Part shown: positions 31,097-42,987 of the stretch, one piece after another
Layout: each line of letters begins with the position of its first letter
Position numbering within the stretch: position 1 is the stretch's first letter
Source of the DNA: Amylostereum areolatum
Lineage: Eukaryota; Basidiomycota; Agaricomycetes; Russulales; Stereaceae
Assembly (NCBI GenBank): GCA_012932865.1
Contig: SAXG01000030.1
Span: 186,001 to 250,000, forward strand
Direction of reading: 5' to 3'
DNA length: 64,000 bases
Notes under the pieces: generated by a model
What the model was told of the DNA's origin: nothing
The model's input: the letters and a program-made list of their open reading frames with translations, nothing else
Database searches by the model: none
Translations under genes and position numbers: made by a program

Positions 31097-34000
31097 AACA
31101 TCGGGGGCGTCTCGCGAGTCGCGAAGGAAGAGAGAAAGAACAAGAGGTGAAAGGCGAACGTGAATGGAGGTGAGATGGAAAGGAGAGGTTTCTAAATAGC
31201 GGGAGAAGCACAGCACAACGAACGGGAAAGAGGCGGAGATCTCGAGGATAAAACGCCCGCGACGGGCTCCCAGAGATCGACGCACGCCGGAAGGCGTCCT
31301 CCGCCCCGCACATCATCTCCATTTCGAAACGAGAACCTGCCCATCAACGGTGACGAGAGGAGGAAACCGACCTCGCTCGATGGTGCGGAACAGGGAGATA
31401 GGTCGTCATCCCAACCACACTTGACGAAGAGGTCGAAAGCTGAGCGGAACGAGGTCGAAAGGATTGCAGCCTGGACAAGGTTTCTCCATGGGCGTCTGGA
31501 GCTCCGTCGTCCAAGGAAGTCGCGGGACTGTCAGTGTCTACAAAAAGATAAAAGAGGACTCTGGTCACCTTTCTGTGGAAGGCGAGAAGGACATAAGTGT
31601 TCCGTTCACCGAGGGAAAGAGGGGACTGACGGGACTGCGCGGGTCACTTTCTCCGGGAGCGCTCCGAGATATTCATCGCCCATTCCACACTTTGTCGTGT
31701 TCGAAAAGTAGCTTCAAGCGTTGTTTCGTCTCCCCGACCGTGACCGACGCAATCACGGTGTGCATGTGAGGATTTGATGACATGGCACAGATGGCGGTAA
31801 GTTCGGGACGGAAGCTGCAGGACTGCAATTGCCATTGTCGTTTGGTAACACATGTAATTACATGAAGAGAAATATGGCATACTATGGACAGCATTAGGAA
31901 ATGTAGCTTGATAGGGTGAATGAATGTCGATAACGCACCGGCGAAGCCCCTCGCTAGCCCGTACCCGCGTTCTCGATGTCACCCATACCGTAAGGCTTCC
32001 GCACCCATCAGCATCCTATCTTCCTTACCCGTCACCTAAGTCCAACGGTGCATGTCACGGGGTAGTTTGATGGAACATCGGCCAACTTGGAGTCTTGGAG
32101 ACTTGGACGCAGCTCTTCGCCGCAAGTAGATGCAGGGACGAAAATTTGCGCGAAGCGTGAGTAAGCTTTGGGGGGAACCTTGATCGATCGAAACACGACT
32201 ACACGACGCAAATTGCACGGCCAGTCGGGAATAAGAGGATAACTGGATAAGTGGGAGGCAAGAGGCTGCTCAGTGCTCAGCCTGGTCCAGTCAGAAACCC
32301 GGAAGTTGGACTTCGCCTGCCGAGGGCTTCGTCTATTACGTCATCCATCCGGCAGCTCGCGGCCACGTGCTTGGAAATGCTAGGCTCGTGACGCCCGTCG
32401 CGACTCGCGTCAATATTGCGGCGGCGACGACTCGATAATCCCTCTGAGTCCGGCTTGTCATGCACGCATCGTACAGACTCTGCCGATGCGAAGATCCCAT
32501 AGCACCTCATCAACTCGTGTTTTTTTTAGCCACGATCTACTCTATCCTGGAAAAAGGCTGGAGCGCGGCAACGGGCTCGGAGTTCGCCCTTCCGACTGCG
32601 GTTTAGTAAGTATACGTGAAGAGAAATGTGGATTGGGGTGTAGGCCCGGGGGGGATCCGCGGTGTATATGGTCCAGGCGCCAAATCGGGAATGAGTACGC
32701 CGTCTGATCAGGTCATTTACGTCGGAACTCGGATGGCAACCCTCTGAACCCATGTGTTCTTCATTCTCGCAGACGCTCGAGGATAAAAATACGGACACGC
32801 CGGCACCGATCAGTCGTAGATAATGAGAGATTGCGAGACGAAGTGAGTTCATACTTATCAGTCGGCGATGGTGTGAATGTAGTCTATGGACCTTCAGGCC
32901 ATATCCACCGACGGCGAGTGAGTAGAGAGAAATTGCGGCACATGTGTACCTGTACGTGTATCTCCTCTGGTCCGCGATCTATTGAACAGGGTCCAGAAAA
33001 AAACGAGGCGGCGATCGACGAGGGATCGAGCGTGTGGCTGAACGATCCCGGGCTAACGAGAGATCGTGAGACGGCGAGAGTACATACATATTGGTCGGCG
33101 ATGCGTAGGCTGAGTCTGGCGCCGGATCTAGGCTGCGCGCGCGGATGTAAGTCAGTTTATGGGCCCGAGTAAATTGTGAGAGAAAATGCGATACGTATAG
33201 GGATATATTTCTCTGGCCAGTGCTACTTTGTTGAAAGAATCCAGAAGACACCGAGGCGGCGATCGACGAGGGATCGAACGTGTGGCCGAGCAAGCTGGGG
33301 CGGCGCTGGTACAGACTTATGTCAGAAACATGCCAGGTAGGTCATATCAATAACGAACCTATTCATAGTAATATCGCCACTGCGCCACGTTATATCTGTA
33401 ACTCGTCACGAGTGCGACGCTGAGTACTTGGTACACATACCAATGACAGGGTTGCGCGGACCTGATCGTGCATATTGTCCCCTCTTTGATCATGCCCTTG
33501 GACATGCGCAGGACTGCCGCAGGAACCTATGCTGCGTGCGACTTGTATCCATAGAGTGGATCGTTAAAGCCCGAGAGGACCGTGAATAATTCAGGTTCCA
33601 CAGGACCCGCGTGAGCGCAGGATCGGGCACGCGATATGAGAGGAAGACAAGAAGCTGGGCTCACCAAAGCACCGGTACCCACCGTCGATCATCATCGCGA
33701 AAGCCTTACATCGTGGCATAGCCGCAAACACGTTCAACAGACGGCGAGCGCCGCGGAGGCTAGCGAATGACGAGAATACCGTCGACTGCGTCCGTGCAGC
33801 GGCAGATCGCGCCCACTTAAAATTGCGACCGCGCGAGCGCCGTAGCAGTAACATGAAACGGGGCGAGGTCGAGCAGGCAGCGCAGTTCCTTGAGAAGCCA
33901 GCAGAAGTCCAGCCAGGGAGGATGGGGAGCCGTGGAGACTGAAGACATATGAACAGAGAAGACGAGAGCGTGGGGAAAGGCTAGGTGAGGGAGGAGATGA

Positions 34001-35479
34001 GAAGGCGTGATCCACGTGTGGACAACGCGACGCGGGCTGATGGTGGGTGGGATTGCCTTTTGGATCCGAATGTTCGATGGGACCTGCGTTGCGAGTGTCG
34101 GACACGTGCTCGTTGGGGTCGCTTTGGGGTCGCTGAGCTCAAGCCCGCCGCGCGCTCGGCGGTGGATGACGGAAGCGAGCGAAGGACAGCGAATCGCGAT
34201 GGAAGACCGGGGAGATCAAAGTCGCTATTGGCCACCGGCGGCTAGTACGCCGCCGCCCTCGCCGGCATTCGGGAAGACCGATGCCTAGGATGCCATTGTC
34301 CGGCAACTTCCAGGCGCCGAGAAGGCGGCGGAGCACCGTCAAATTTACCGACGGCGCGTCACACGGCAAAGGCGTCGGTGGCGCTTTCCCTGGAAGACCG
34401 ACTCCGGTTTCGTATCCTCGATTTCGTCGACGATGGGCCCCACGACCTTCATCCCGTTCTGGAAGGGCCTGCAGCATCAGAGCGGCTGGGGCAAGGCCGG
34501 GCCGCGGTGGTCACTGGTGACGACAGCTTCCATGCATGATAGCGCGTGCGAAGGGGACACCCTAGTGCCCACAAAGGGAGGCGCTGCTCCCCTTTGAGCG
34601 CGCAATGACGGACAACTCGGGGACCAAGGAGGGGGATCGGACACGGGCGATGGGCAGGACTGGGCGACGTACATTGAGGGTGAGCACGATGTTGTTTTTT
34701 GCGGCGCGGCAACTTCCCTCCATCATATCGGATTCGGTCACTCGGTGCGCCGTCATGGGAGTCCGAACCTTCGAACGGCCTGGGCTACGGAATCATCGTT
34801 GACGATTGGGAGCTGCGCGCTCTTGGGAAGTAAAGGTGGAGAGGACGAGGCACCATGACCGAGAGTTGCAGGATCTCGAGCAATTGAGCGGGAACCTCGT
34901 GGGGGGGCCTTCGACTCGTGCGTCCCATGCACATCATCCGCTTTCAACTGTGTTGCCAGGCGAGGCGGACTCCGAGGACTTTGGAACGACACGTTTGTTC
35001 GTGGTGGTTGGGGTGTCGATGACGGTGAAAAGGTCCTTCGAACTTTGGACGGCGACCGAAGCTGAGGCGGGGATCGAGCCGTGGAATCTCTGCATCCGGC
35101 GGCGCATATACGTCCTTGGGATCCGCGCCACGGGGCGGGGAAGCGCGGAGACTGACGTCGGGTGGCCAGAGTTGGCGAGGCACGGAGGAGGGGAAGAGGC
35201 GCAGATCTGAGGGCGGGGGACAGATCGGGAGGACAAACTCCTCGTCCGTCGTCTCTTTCTGGACGTGGTGGGCCCGTGCTTCGAGTATTTACACGCCGGC
35301 CGTGCTGCCGGTTCCCTCCTTATTAGACCCACGGGGCGCGTGTCCTCCCCGCCCTTTCTCTTCTTGTCCCCTCTTCTCCATCCTCCCTCGTTCTTCCTGG
35401 AACCCTTCTCGTCGTCGTCGCCCGCGTCGTACAGACCCTCTTGCTCGCCGTCGCGCCCGTCTTTGGAGTGCTTTTGATC
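31097..35479. other. 4.4-kb stretch without a recognisable gene
   Basis: I examined both strands and found only short overlapping frames, mostly low-complexity Arg/Ser/Pro translations, with no domain or credible splice chain. A diverged direct duplication lies near 32990-33300. The right 500 bp is pyrimidine-rich on the plus strand (runs of CTTCTCC and CGTCGTCG) and probably forms the Mei2-like promoter and 5' UTR. Confidence 0.4.
32995..33300 (+). repeat. Diverged direct duplication, about 244 bp apart
   Basis: The segment GAGGCGGCGATCGACGAGGG with following ATCGAGCGTGTGGC (from 33007) recurs from 33251 with one or two changes. Weaker similarity continues upstream in both copies (TCCAGAA... 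and AGAGAAA...). It looks like an old tandem duplication with a spacer. Confidence 0.6.
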
Positions 35480-38400
35480 ATGCATTTTTTTAACCGCAAG
35501 GCACGTCCTAGTGTTTTCTTCACTTCGAAGTCGCCGAACTGACCCATACGTGTCTCCTTCAGAAAAAGGACGCCGTTCCCAGCCGCCTTCACTCGTCCCC
35601 GTCGCTCCCCAACCTCCTCAACCGCCCCACCCCCGCCCAGCGCTCCCCCACCGCGCTCCGATCTCATCTCGGTCCTCTTGACCTCGCGCCTTCAAAACTC
35701 CATCCGTCGGCCACTCCCCCCGCTTCCCCGCTTCACCTCTCTTCTCTTTCCTTATCGCCGGCGTCCTCCCCTCGTCGGAACGTCCTTCCTCTTACCCCGC
35801 CTCTCACTCCTTCGTCGTCGTTGGACGGTGGCCTTGGTCTTCCGGCAACGCCCGTCGACGAGCCCCGGTCCCGCGCAGTTGTGCGTGACAAACAAGGTCG
35901 ATTGGTCGTTTCCTTGGACGAAGATCTCCTTCGAGAAGACGGCTTCCTCGACGACATTCCCACTCCTAAGGAGCGACCATACGAGGCGTTTTATCGGTCC
36001 AAGTCCCGCGCTCCGGTCGAAAACTCCGCCCCGGAAGGCACCTCAATCGTTCACTACATCGATCGCGATACCCCTCCCAGTCGTTTCCTCTTGGTGCGTC
36101 GCTTTTTTGTTTTTAGAACAAGCGTATCTGAAGATAAATCGACCAGATCGCGAATCTTCCCGAGTCACGCAGCGCTCTTGACCATCTTTTGGGCGAAAAA
36201 ACTCACAGCCTTGTCAAGGGCCTATGGGCTGGGCAGCTTTCTACCTGCGGCGTCGTCATTCTTGCCTTTTTTGATGTTCGCGCGGCCGAGCGAGCGCGTT
36301 ACTTGTGGAACGGCTCTGATTTTTTGGAGACGGAAAACGACGGTAGGCGTGGTGAGAGCAGACGGACTCTGCGAGCGGGATGGGTTTCTCTCTCGGAAGC
36401 CAAGGATGTGAGTATATGCGGTATCTCGTGATCGACTTCGACTGACTTGGTATTTTTTTCAGCTTACGGGTAACACATATCCCTCTCCTATCACGGAAAT
36501 CGAAGAGGAGGCCGCTTTCTATGTTCACCTGCAGGACTTCGTCCCAGGGGAGGGCACAGACGGTGGCAGCCGGGATATGGCTTCGCGTCGGGAGAGGGTG
36601 GAGAGCTTGATGAATTCTTTTGGCGCGCTCCTGGCATTCACGTCTTGCGGACAGGCTGACAGCGGAGAGGTACGCTGGATCTCTCTGATCTCTCTGATTT
36701 CCCATATTTCTCCGTTTCTCGGATTGCTTGCGGCGCTTCACGATGCCTTTGTGGCTTAATTTTTCTCTTTCGGGGATGCGCGGATGTTGTTTTGGGTTGG
36801 CAGGGTTCCTTCCCGCGCTGTCATTCGTCAACGATCTGCTCATGTCGTTCATACGCACATGGTGCATCCCCCCGCCCCTCCACGGTCGCTTTATTTTTGT
36901 CGCAGATTGCGAGTCGCCCAGAACATCATCGTACCCTCATTTCCCCCCTTCTCTATCGGATTCACCTCTTCCGATCCCCTCACCCCCGTCTTTCCGTGTT
37001 TCTTTCCTTATCTCGATAATCTTGTCCTTAGCGGCGTGCTAATCTTTGCCTTTTTATCGTTCAGTGGATATACGTTGAGTTCTTCGACATCCGGAACACG
37101 CAATCTGCCCTCGAAAACCTCAGTGGCGCGCCTATCCTTCGCGAGCTTCGACTCACTCTTTCCCCCGCAAAAACGTCAGAGTTAACCTCTCTCACCATCC
37201 CTCAAATGATATCGTTCGCACCCGATTCCAACGATGACGCGGAAAGTTCCCACCGCGGCGTTGACGCTCAACGGGGGAGAGGTGATAGCCAGTCCGACTC
37301 CCGTCGCAGCAGCGGACGACGAAGTGCCAGTGCCGGACCAGGTGATGGCGTCAAGGCGTTCACCGGTCCCCCCGCCTCGGCCACCCCTTCCTTATCCACC
37401 GCCGTTACCCCCACCGCCGACGAGACACGTGGTGTGCGGGAGATGGAGGAGCGTCTACGCATGCGCCTTGCGCCCTCCGAGCGCGGACGCAGCCTCAGTT
37501 TCGATGGACGCGAAGCGCTTCAGGCCGAGGCTCGTCACGAAGAGCAACCTCACCAGGACCGGTACAGCAACGACGGTGGCTACCTCGACTACGACGGCGG
37601 CTACGGCGGCTACCACCAAGGCCCCCAAGATTTCAGGGGTTATGGGTACGGATACGCGGCCGACTATTCATACCAGCCAGGATACGAACATGATGTGTAC
37701 GGCCCCTGCTTCGCCCCCTCATCCCAGCCATATCCTGGTCCCCAGTATACCACTCCGGCTCCCCATATGATCAGTCCTCCTCGCCGGGCCTTTATCGGTA
37801 GCCCTACATCCACAGAACAGTACACGCCTTCGTCGCCCTATCCTATCGAGGCAAGACGCATGCCGCGCCCTCGTCGAGCAGCCAGAATGTCTCCTATATC
37901 GCGTTCAGCTGTTTCTCCGTCGGCGATGTCCGTCGCCAGTCGCACGACCGCCTCGACGGCGTCTTCGCAACCCATGTCCCCTCACGCGGCGTATTCTTCC
38001 CCGTCATCCACCTCTCGATCTTCCCGCTCCACCCATCTCTCCCATACTTCCTCCCAGGATGGCTCGTCGTCCTCGAGCGCGATGGAAAACAGCCTCAATT
38101 TGGAGCGCATCGAGAGGGGTTTGGATATGCGCACGACGGTTATGATCAAGAACATTCCGAACAAGATGTCCGACCGTGATCTCATGACGTATATCTCCAA
38201 GGTGGTCGACAAGCGGATCGACTTCTTTTATTTGCGCATGGACTTCCAGAACGGTGCGTCGTTTGCGTATTTTTTGGCGCGGCGTGTTGGACGTGACGCG
38301 GGTTTACGCAGGGTGCAACGTCGGATATGCGTTCGTGAACTTCATCAACGTCAGGGACCTCCTGACGTTCGCTCAGGCCCGTCTCGGCGTCAAGTGGAAC

Positions 38401-38772
38401 ATGTACTCGAGTGAGAAGGTGCTGCAGATGAGTTATGCAAATTACCAGTGCGTATTTCATCGAGCCTCCATCCTTCGTCGGTTCCGCACTCCGCGGAGAT
38501 GTCCATTGCCCAACTTTCTTCTTCTGCCTGCGTGTCGTCCTCGTGCTGATTATCGTGTGGTGCTCAGGGGAAAAGAGGCGCTGGTCGAAAAGTTCAAAAA
38601 CTCTGGGATCATGGACGAACGCGAGGCATGGCGTCCGAAGATATTTTACTCGTCTGGGGAGAAGCAGGGTTTCCCTGAGCCCTTCCCCGAGCCGACGCAT
38701 CAACGCCGCAAGGAGCGTAGCGCGCACAACCGCGGGGCGTTGTTCGTTCCGGGCGTCGCTCGAGCGCGTTGA
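35480..38772 (+). CDS. Mei2-like RNA-binding protein
   Basis: This multi-exon gene encodes a Mei2-type RNA-binding protein, a family that in fission yeast drives meiosis. An N-terminal disordered Ser/Pro-rich region precedes an RRM-like exon (STCGVVILAFFDVRAAERAR). The exon LTGNTYPSPITEIEEEAAFY follows, then a second RRM segment (WIYVEFFDIRNTQSALENLS). A long low-complexity exon (about 37070-38250) is rich in Gly/Tyr and Ser. The C-terminal RRM_2 domain diagnostic of Mei2 follows: TTVMIKNIPNKMSDRDLMTY, FFYLRMDFQN, then across an intron CNVGYAFVNFINVRDLLTFA and WNMYSSEKVLQMSYANYQ, ending KIFYSSGEKQGFPEPFP. The stop is at 38772. The ATG at 35480 (MHFFNRKARP) is a tentative start, because its splice donor is weak. 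The middle exon chain (36000-37070) is partly unresolved. Confidence 0.8.
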
Positions 38773-40318
38773 AGTCTCCTGGACAGTCGTCGTCGACTCT
38801 TCCTTCCTCTCCCCCATCCTCCATCATTTCTCACTCTTACCTCGCTTACCGTTTGTGCGTGTGCGACCTCGCCGGACGAGGCCGCCGTCGCGTGTTTACT
38901 AACGTCTTATTTGTTTTATTCCTGCTTTCCTCCTCTCTCGTTGTTTAGATCCACCCGATCGCGAAGTTTATCGCCGTTGGACGCTTTATATCATCTCGCC
39001 CGCTCGTACTCATCCATACCTCCTGTTTTTCTCATACCATCTCCGATCTCGTCCATCCCCCGCCGTCCGTTGCTGATCACGTGCTCTCCGCTTTTCCCGA
39101 CATGTAATAGTATTCCAAACACCACCCCGTCTTCGTCGCCATCGTGCTCTGATTCCTTTTCCTCAATTGTGCTTTTACGCTTGCATTTGTCGTGCTGGTT
39201 ATCGAGATACTTATAAACCCCCCAACCCCAGAATCGGACTGCTCTACTTATCGCGCTCTCTTTCCTCTTTCCCCGGTTTTTTTCCTTATGAACTCGCTCG
39301 CTCGCCATGTGTGTGTACGATATTGGCTGCGTTCCGCGCGTGGACTCTTCTCACCCCCGTCTCGCTGGCTCTCTCTGTGCTACCTCTGTTGTCTCCGGTC
39401 GCACTCATGTTGGCGGATCGTTTATGCTTTTTTACTCACAGAACTTGAAGGACTGCTGCTCGATGTATTCCGCCCTTGTACTCCCCCGCGCCTGCCCTTC
39501 TTTTTCACCGTGTACTCCCCATACCCACCTCACCCTCCACCTTCCCCCTTCTCACTGTATGTACGCAGGGGTGTACGTGTATCATGTACTTATGTATTCG
39601 TGTTAACTTGTAACTTGCCCTGAGTTAGAGGGCAATGGCAAGAGTACGGTCCGACCGGAGTTGGTGAAATCGCCGGTCTGTCACGTGACTTAAGGCTTGC
39701 CATGGTGACGTAATGATTCCAAGAAGACCTCGCGGCGGCGCACGTTCTCCACGAATACTTAGCACGAACGTCGGAACGCGTGCGCCTGGATAACTGGTAG
39801 CTTCTCGGAACGCGTAGAACCGTCGGGAACGCCTTCGCGGTCAGTGATTCGTGGCGACGGCGAGATACGTGGATGCTATGGTTGCCAGCGTGGCCAGTGG
39901 GACCCAGCCTTTCCCGGAGGTGCCAGTAGGGACTCTATCAATAACATCATTTGCTCGTTAGGCGTGGGGTATGCTCGGTTTCTGGTTTATATTCGAGGTT
40001 GATCTCTAGTCGTTGGCAGGTACGTCTGATCGAATCTGTGAAACGTATCTTTTGAGGGTGTATGCCAGTATGAGTTGCTGATTCTCCCAGGTCGGCATCC
40101 GAAGCTCTCCATCGGACTCCCGCACACTCGGTCATCGACGTTCAGCTGCTTCGAAGACGTCCAGCCCCTTGGCGGAACTGTTCCCTCATTCCGAGTACGT
40201 AGGTAGTAAGGTGATCGTGATAGTGTGGGCGTCTCTGGCATCACGCAACGCGTCCCATAAAATCGGCACTGTGAGAACGAGGCACGGGTTACTTACCCCC
40301 CTCCCAGTGTACCGAGGC
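38773..40318. other. 3' flank of the Mei2-like gene and intergenic DNA
   Basis: The first 800 bp are strongly pyrimidine-rich on the plus strand, consistent with a 3' UTR or terminator region of the Mei2-like gene. I found no gene. Frames here translate to low-complexity Ser/Pro/Leu. Confidence 0.35.
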
Positions 40319-42271
40319 ATGTCTCCTATCGGAATCGAACAGCTCTTGCACGAAGTTGGCGTTCTGGGTGAGTGTGTTCGGTTTGCGACTTAGGCTTGAG
40401 ATTTAGCCTCATGCTCCGACATGGACGCACGCTCACCCCCCCCCCCCCCCCCTACACCTACTAGAATCCTTCTCCAGATTCCTCTTTGTGCTCTCAGGCA
40501 TTGCTCTGTGCGCTTTCTCTCTCTTATCTCCTTGCGGATGATTCTGACGCTTTTTTTGGTTCACGCAGGTGGGAGATCGTGAAGCATCTCGCTTTTGATT
40601 GGAGCCTGATCTGCGGGAGGAGACGACGTCCGTGGACGTGCTGGGTGCGCTTCACCGCGCCATTTTTCGTCCGAGGCGCGCCCGTTTTTACGATCCCTGC
40701 AGATATATCTGGGCTGTCGCTTCTCCGCCCTAGCCGCCATCGCGGTCGGCTTCGCGATGCCCCTCGGGACCACCATCCCCATACACTGCCGCGTACGTCG
40801 CCGCGCTTTTCCGTCGACATGTTTTCCTTTTTTTTTGTTTTGCAGACGCGGCTCTTTGTCACTCACGACGAGCTCGCTGCAGGCCTGGATGATATTCGTT
40901 TCCGTGAGTGGTTCCCCGGGTCAGCGGCGATCGTCATCGCGTCGATTCGGCGGCTCGGTCTCTGACGAGTGCCGGTACTATAGCTGTTCATCGACGCCGC
41001 GTACGCGCTGTCGACGTTTATGGTGGTCATCCGCATGTATGTGGTATATCAGAGAACCGTGGGGCATACGGTCACTTCGAATCGCTGAACCGCGCACGAA
41101 CAGAGCTGCGATTTGGGATAAGAACAGACCAGGTCATGTTCGTCGCCGTCGTTGCGTGGTCATCTGTTCTCGGGATCTATCTTCGCAGTGCGTCCAATCC
41201 ATCCTCTTCTTTTCGGGCGCCGATCGCTGCTAAAAAAAACGCTCCCAACCCAGACATCATCAGCGTACGCATTCCGCCGCTTCCTTGCCTCGGTCGTCCT
41301 GCTGATACCCCCTGCAAAGCCGTCTGCGTCCAACAGCGATCTCGCCAAGTCCCTGCCCAAGTCCTTCGCTACATGCATCACTCTCGATTCGGCGCAGGCC
41401 CGCGAGACCTCGATAGTGACCCTCTCCAGCTATCTCGTGCTCCTGTTCATCATGATGGTCGGACTCCAACGCACGCGCGGCGCGAGCCCATTGGCGATGT
41501 GGAACATGCTCTATCGACAGGTGCGTTCTTTCCGAGCGGTGGCGCGTATTGCTCTGGGTGTAACTGTTCCGAAAGGGCCTTGTATGGCTTGCGCTTGCAC
41601 TCATATCCGAAGTTACCGTCATCGTGAGTTGCCAAAAGTTGCTCTGGAGTCTGTACCCTGCGTTGGGTCACGCTCACGCGTTGTCGTCCAGATTATTATA
41701 TCCTCTAATATCGGCCGTGAGTGCATTTATGTAGCTATGGCCATCGCACAATCGGTGACTTACCGAGAGTCCAGCCATCGTCGACATGGTATGTTTTGGC
41801 GTGTAATTTTCCAAGTCGAGCTCACGACGAGATTCGTACTTCGCCAGCTCATACAAATGCCACGAGGTACGTCTCCGTTCACGTATGCTTCGAAGGGAAC
41901 GGGACCACTAACAAGATGCCCCGACCTTGCCCAGTCCTCATCACGTACGTTTCTCAAGCCGTTCATGGATACGAGAAGCCCCTACCATACCCAAACAGCT
42001 CACTCGGCGCGACGCATATGTACCGCGCCCTCTACAACTTTAGCGCAATGAATGACATCCAGTGCCAGTACGTTTGATATCCCCTTCCTGTGCTTCTCTA
42101 TTTAGATAAAGTTGTCACACTAAACTACGTTCAAGGATGATCCGCGATTGGGACCACCTCACCCAGCCGGACCCCATGCTCCGCCGTCGCTCGATGGACG
42201 TTTCCACAGGGACAAAATTTCCGTTTCTCCCGCTTGAAGTCGAGATACATGTTGCGTCCGAACAGCGCTAA
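40319..42271 (+). CDS. Orphan multipass membrane protein (fungal 7TM-like)
   Basis: The gene reads as a chain of short exons typical of an uncharacterised agaricomycete membrane protein family. The start is MSPIGIEQLLHEVGVL at 40319. Then come WEIVKHLAFDWSLICGRRRR, a helix ending LGTTIPIHC, SLTTSSLQAWMIFVS, LFIDAAYALSTFMVVIRMYV, AIWDKNR, VMFVAVVAWSSVLGIYLRS, a loop exon ending SIVTLSSYLVLLFIMMVGLQ and MWNMLYRQ, LVWLALALISEVTVI, RMYRALYNFSA, and a cytosolic tail ending VEIHVASEQR at 42271. The W-x(8-10)-DW-x-xI-x-G-R/K-R motif and VxWxxN block are the basis of the family call. A run of 17 C lies in the first intron (40436-40452). Function and ligand are unknown, and several splice joins are provisional. 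Confidence 0.5.
40436..40452 (+). repeat. Homopolymer run of 17 C
   Basis: A pure C tract lies inside a predicted intron of the membrane protein gene. Such tracts are unstable and are also common places for assembly error. Confidence 0.8.
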
Positions 42272-42939
42272 GAACTCGACTGCACGCCGGACATGTAATG
42301 CTTATGTCTACCTACGTACATTTCTTACGATACCTCTCACCACAGCCTGTTTTTATGCTTAGGATACATTATAGCACTGTAGTCGATATGCTGCTTCGTA
42401 CATGGTCTTACATGGTCCATACATTGAACAATCAACAAACGGACGCTGTTCGAAGTCGAGGCAGGCTCGGATTCTGCCGGTCCATTCAAGCTCCGAAGAA
42501 CTTGCCGGTGCCATGCCGCCGGGACCAATGGCTGCGCAATGCGCATTGCTCTGCATTTCTTTCCTCGATGACATTGCCCGAAGACATCCTTTTGTCGACC
42601 CCCTCTCCAAGGTCCCATGCTAGTGGGTATTATATGGGGTAACATGGGTAAATCGCCGGGCGTATGGCTTCGCAAGAACCTGATTGTTGATTTTCAGCAG
42701 ATGGCGTGAAGTTGACACAGCGCGTTCGGTGGACCCGGCTGTCTTCCTCGCAATAGAGCAGTGTTCACTGTTATTTTCATGATCGCCCCCGTCCACGGAA
42801 GCCCCGAGCGGTGTCGTACCTCGATTCTCCATTTCTTTCCCGCTTCTTGAACCTTGTGGGCGGCCCTGTTCTCGTCAATCTGCGCACCGCCAACAAAATC
42901 TGATACTAGCGACGATATCTAGAACACCGCGCGTCGTGG
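42272..42939. other. Intergenic, no gene recognised
   Basis: This lies between the membrane protein gene and receptor R4. No supported frame or RNA was seen. Confidence 0.35.
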
Positions 42940-42946
42940 TATATAA
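42940..42946 (+). promoter_or_regulatory. TATA box of receptor R4
   Basis: TATATAA lies 48 bp upstream of the R4 ATG. Confidence 0.5.
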
Positions 42947-42987
42947 TGTATAACGGCCCCGGGGAATGTGGAGACGACTCGGAAGTC

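Noticed and set aside
33280..33310. String GTGTGGCCGAGCAAGCTGG resembling the 5' part of a Leu/Ser tRNA
   Set aside because: No T-loop or matching acceptor end lies at the right distance, and the string is part of the local direct duplication.
34934..35485. 183-residue minus-strand frame upstream of the Mei2-like gene
   Set aside because: The translation is low-complexity Lys/Arg/Ser sequence from a pyrimidine-rich promoter or 5' UTR, without recognisable features.
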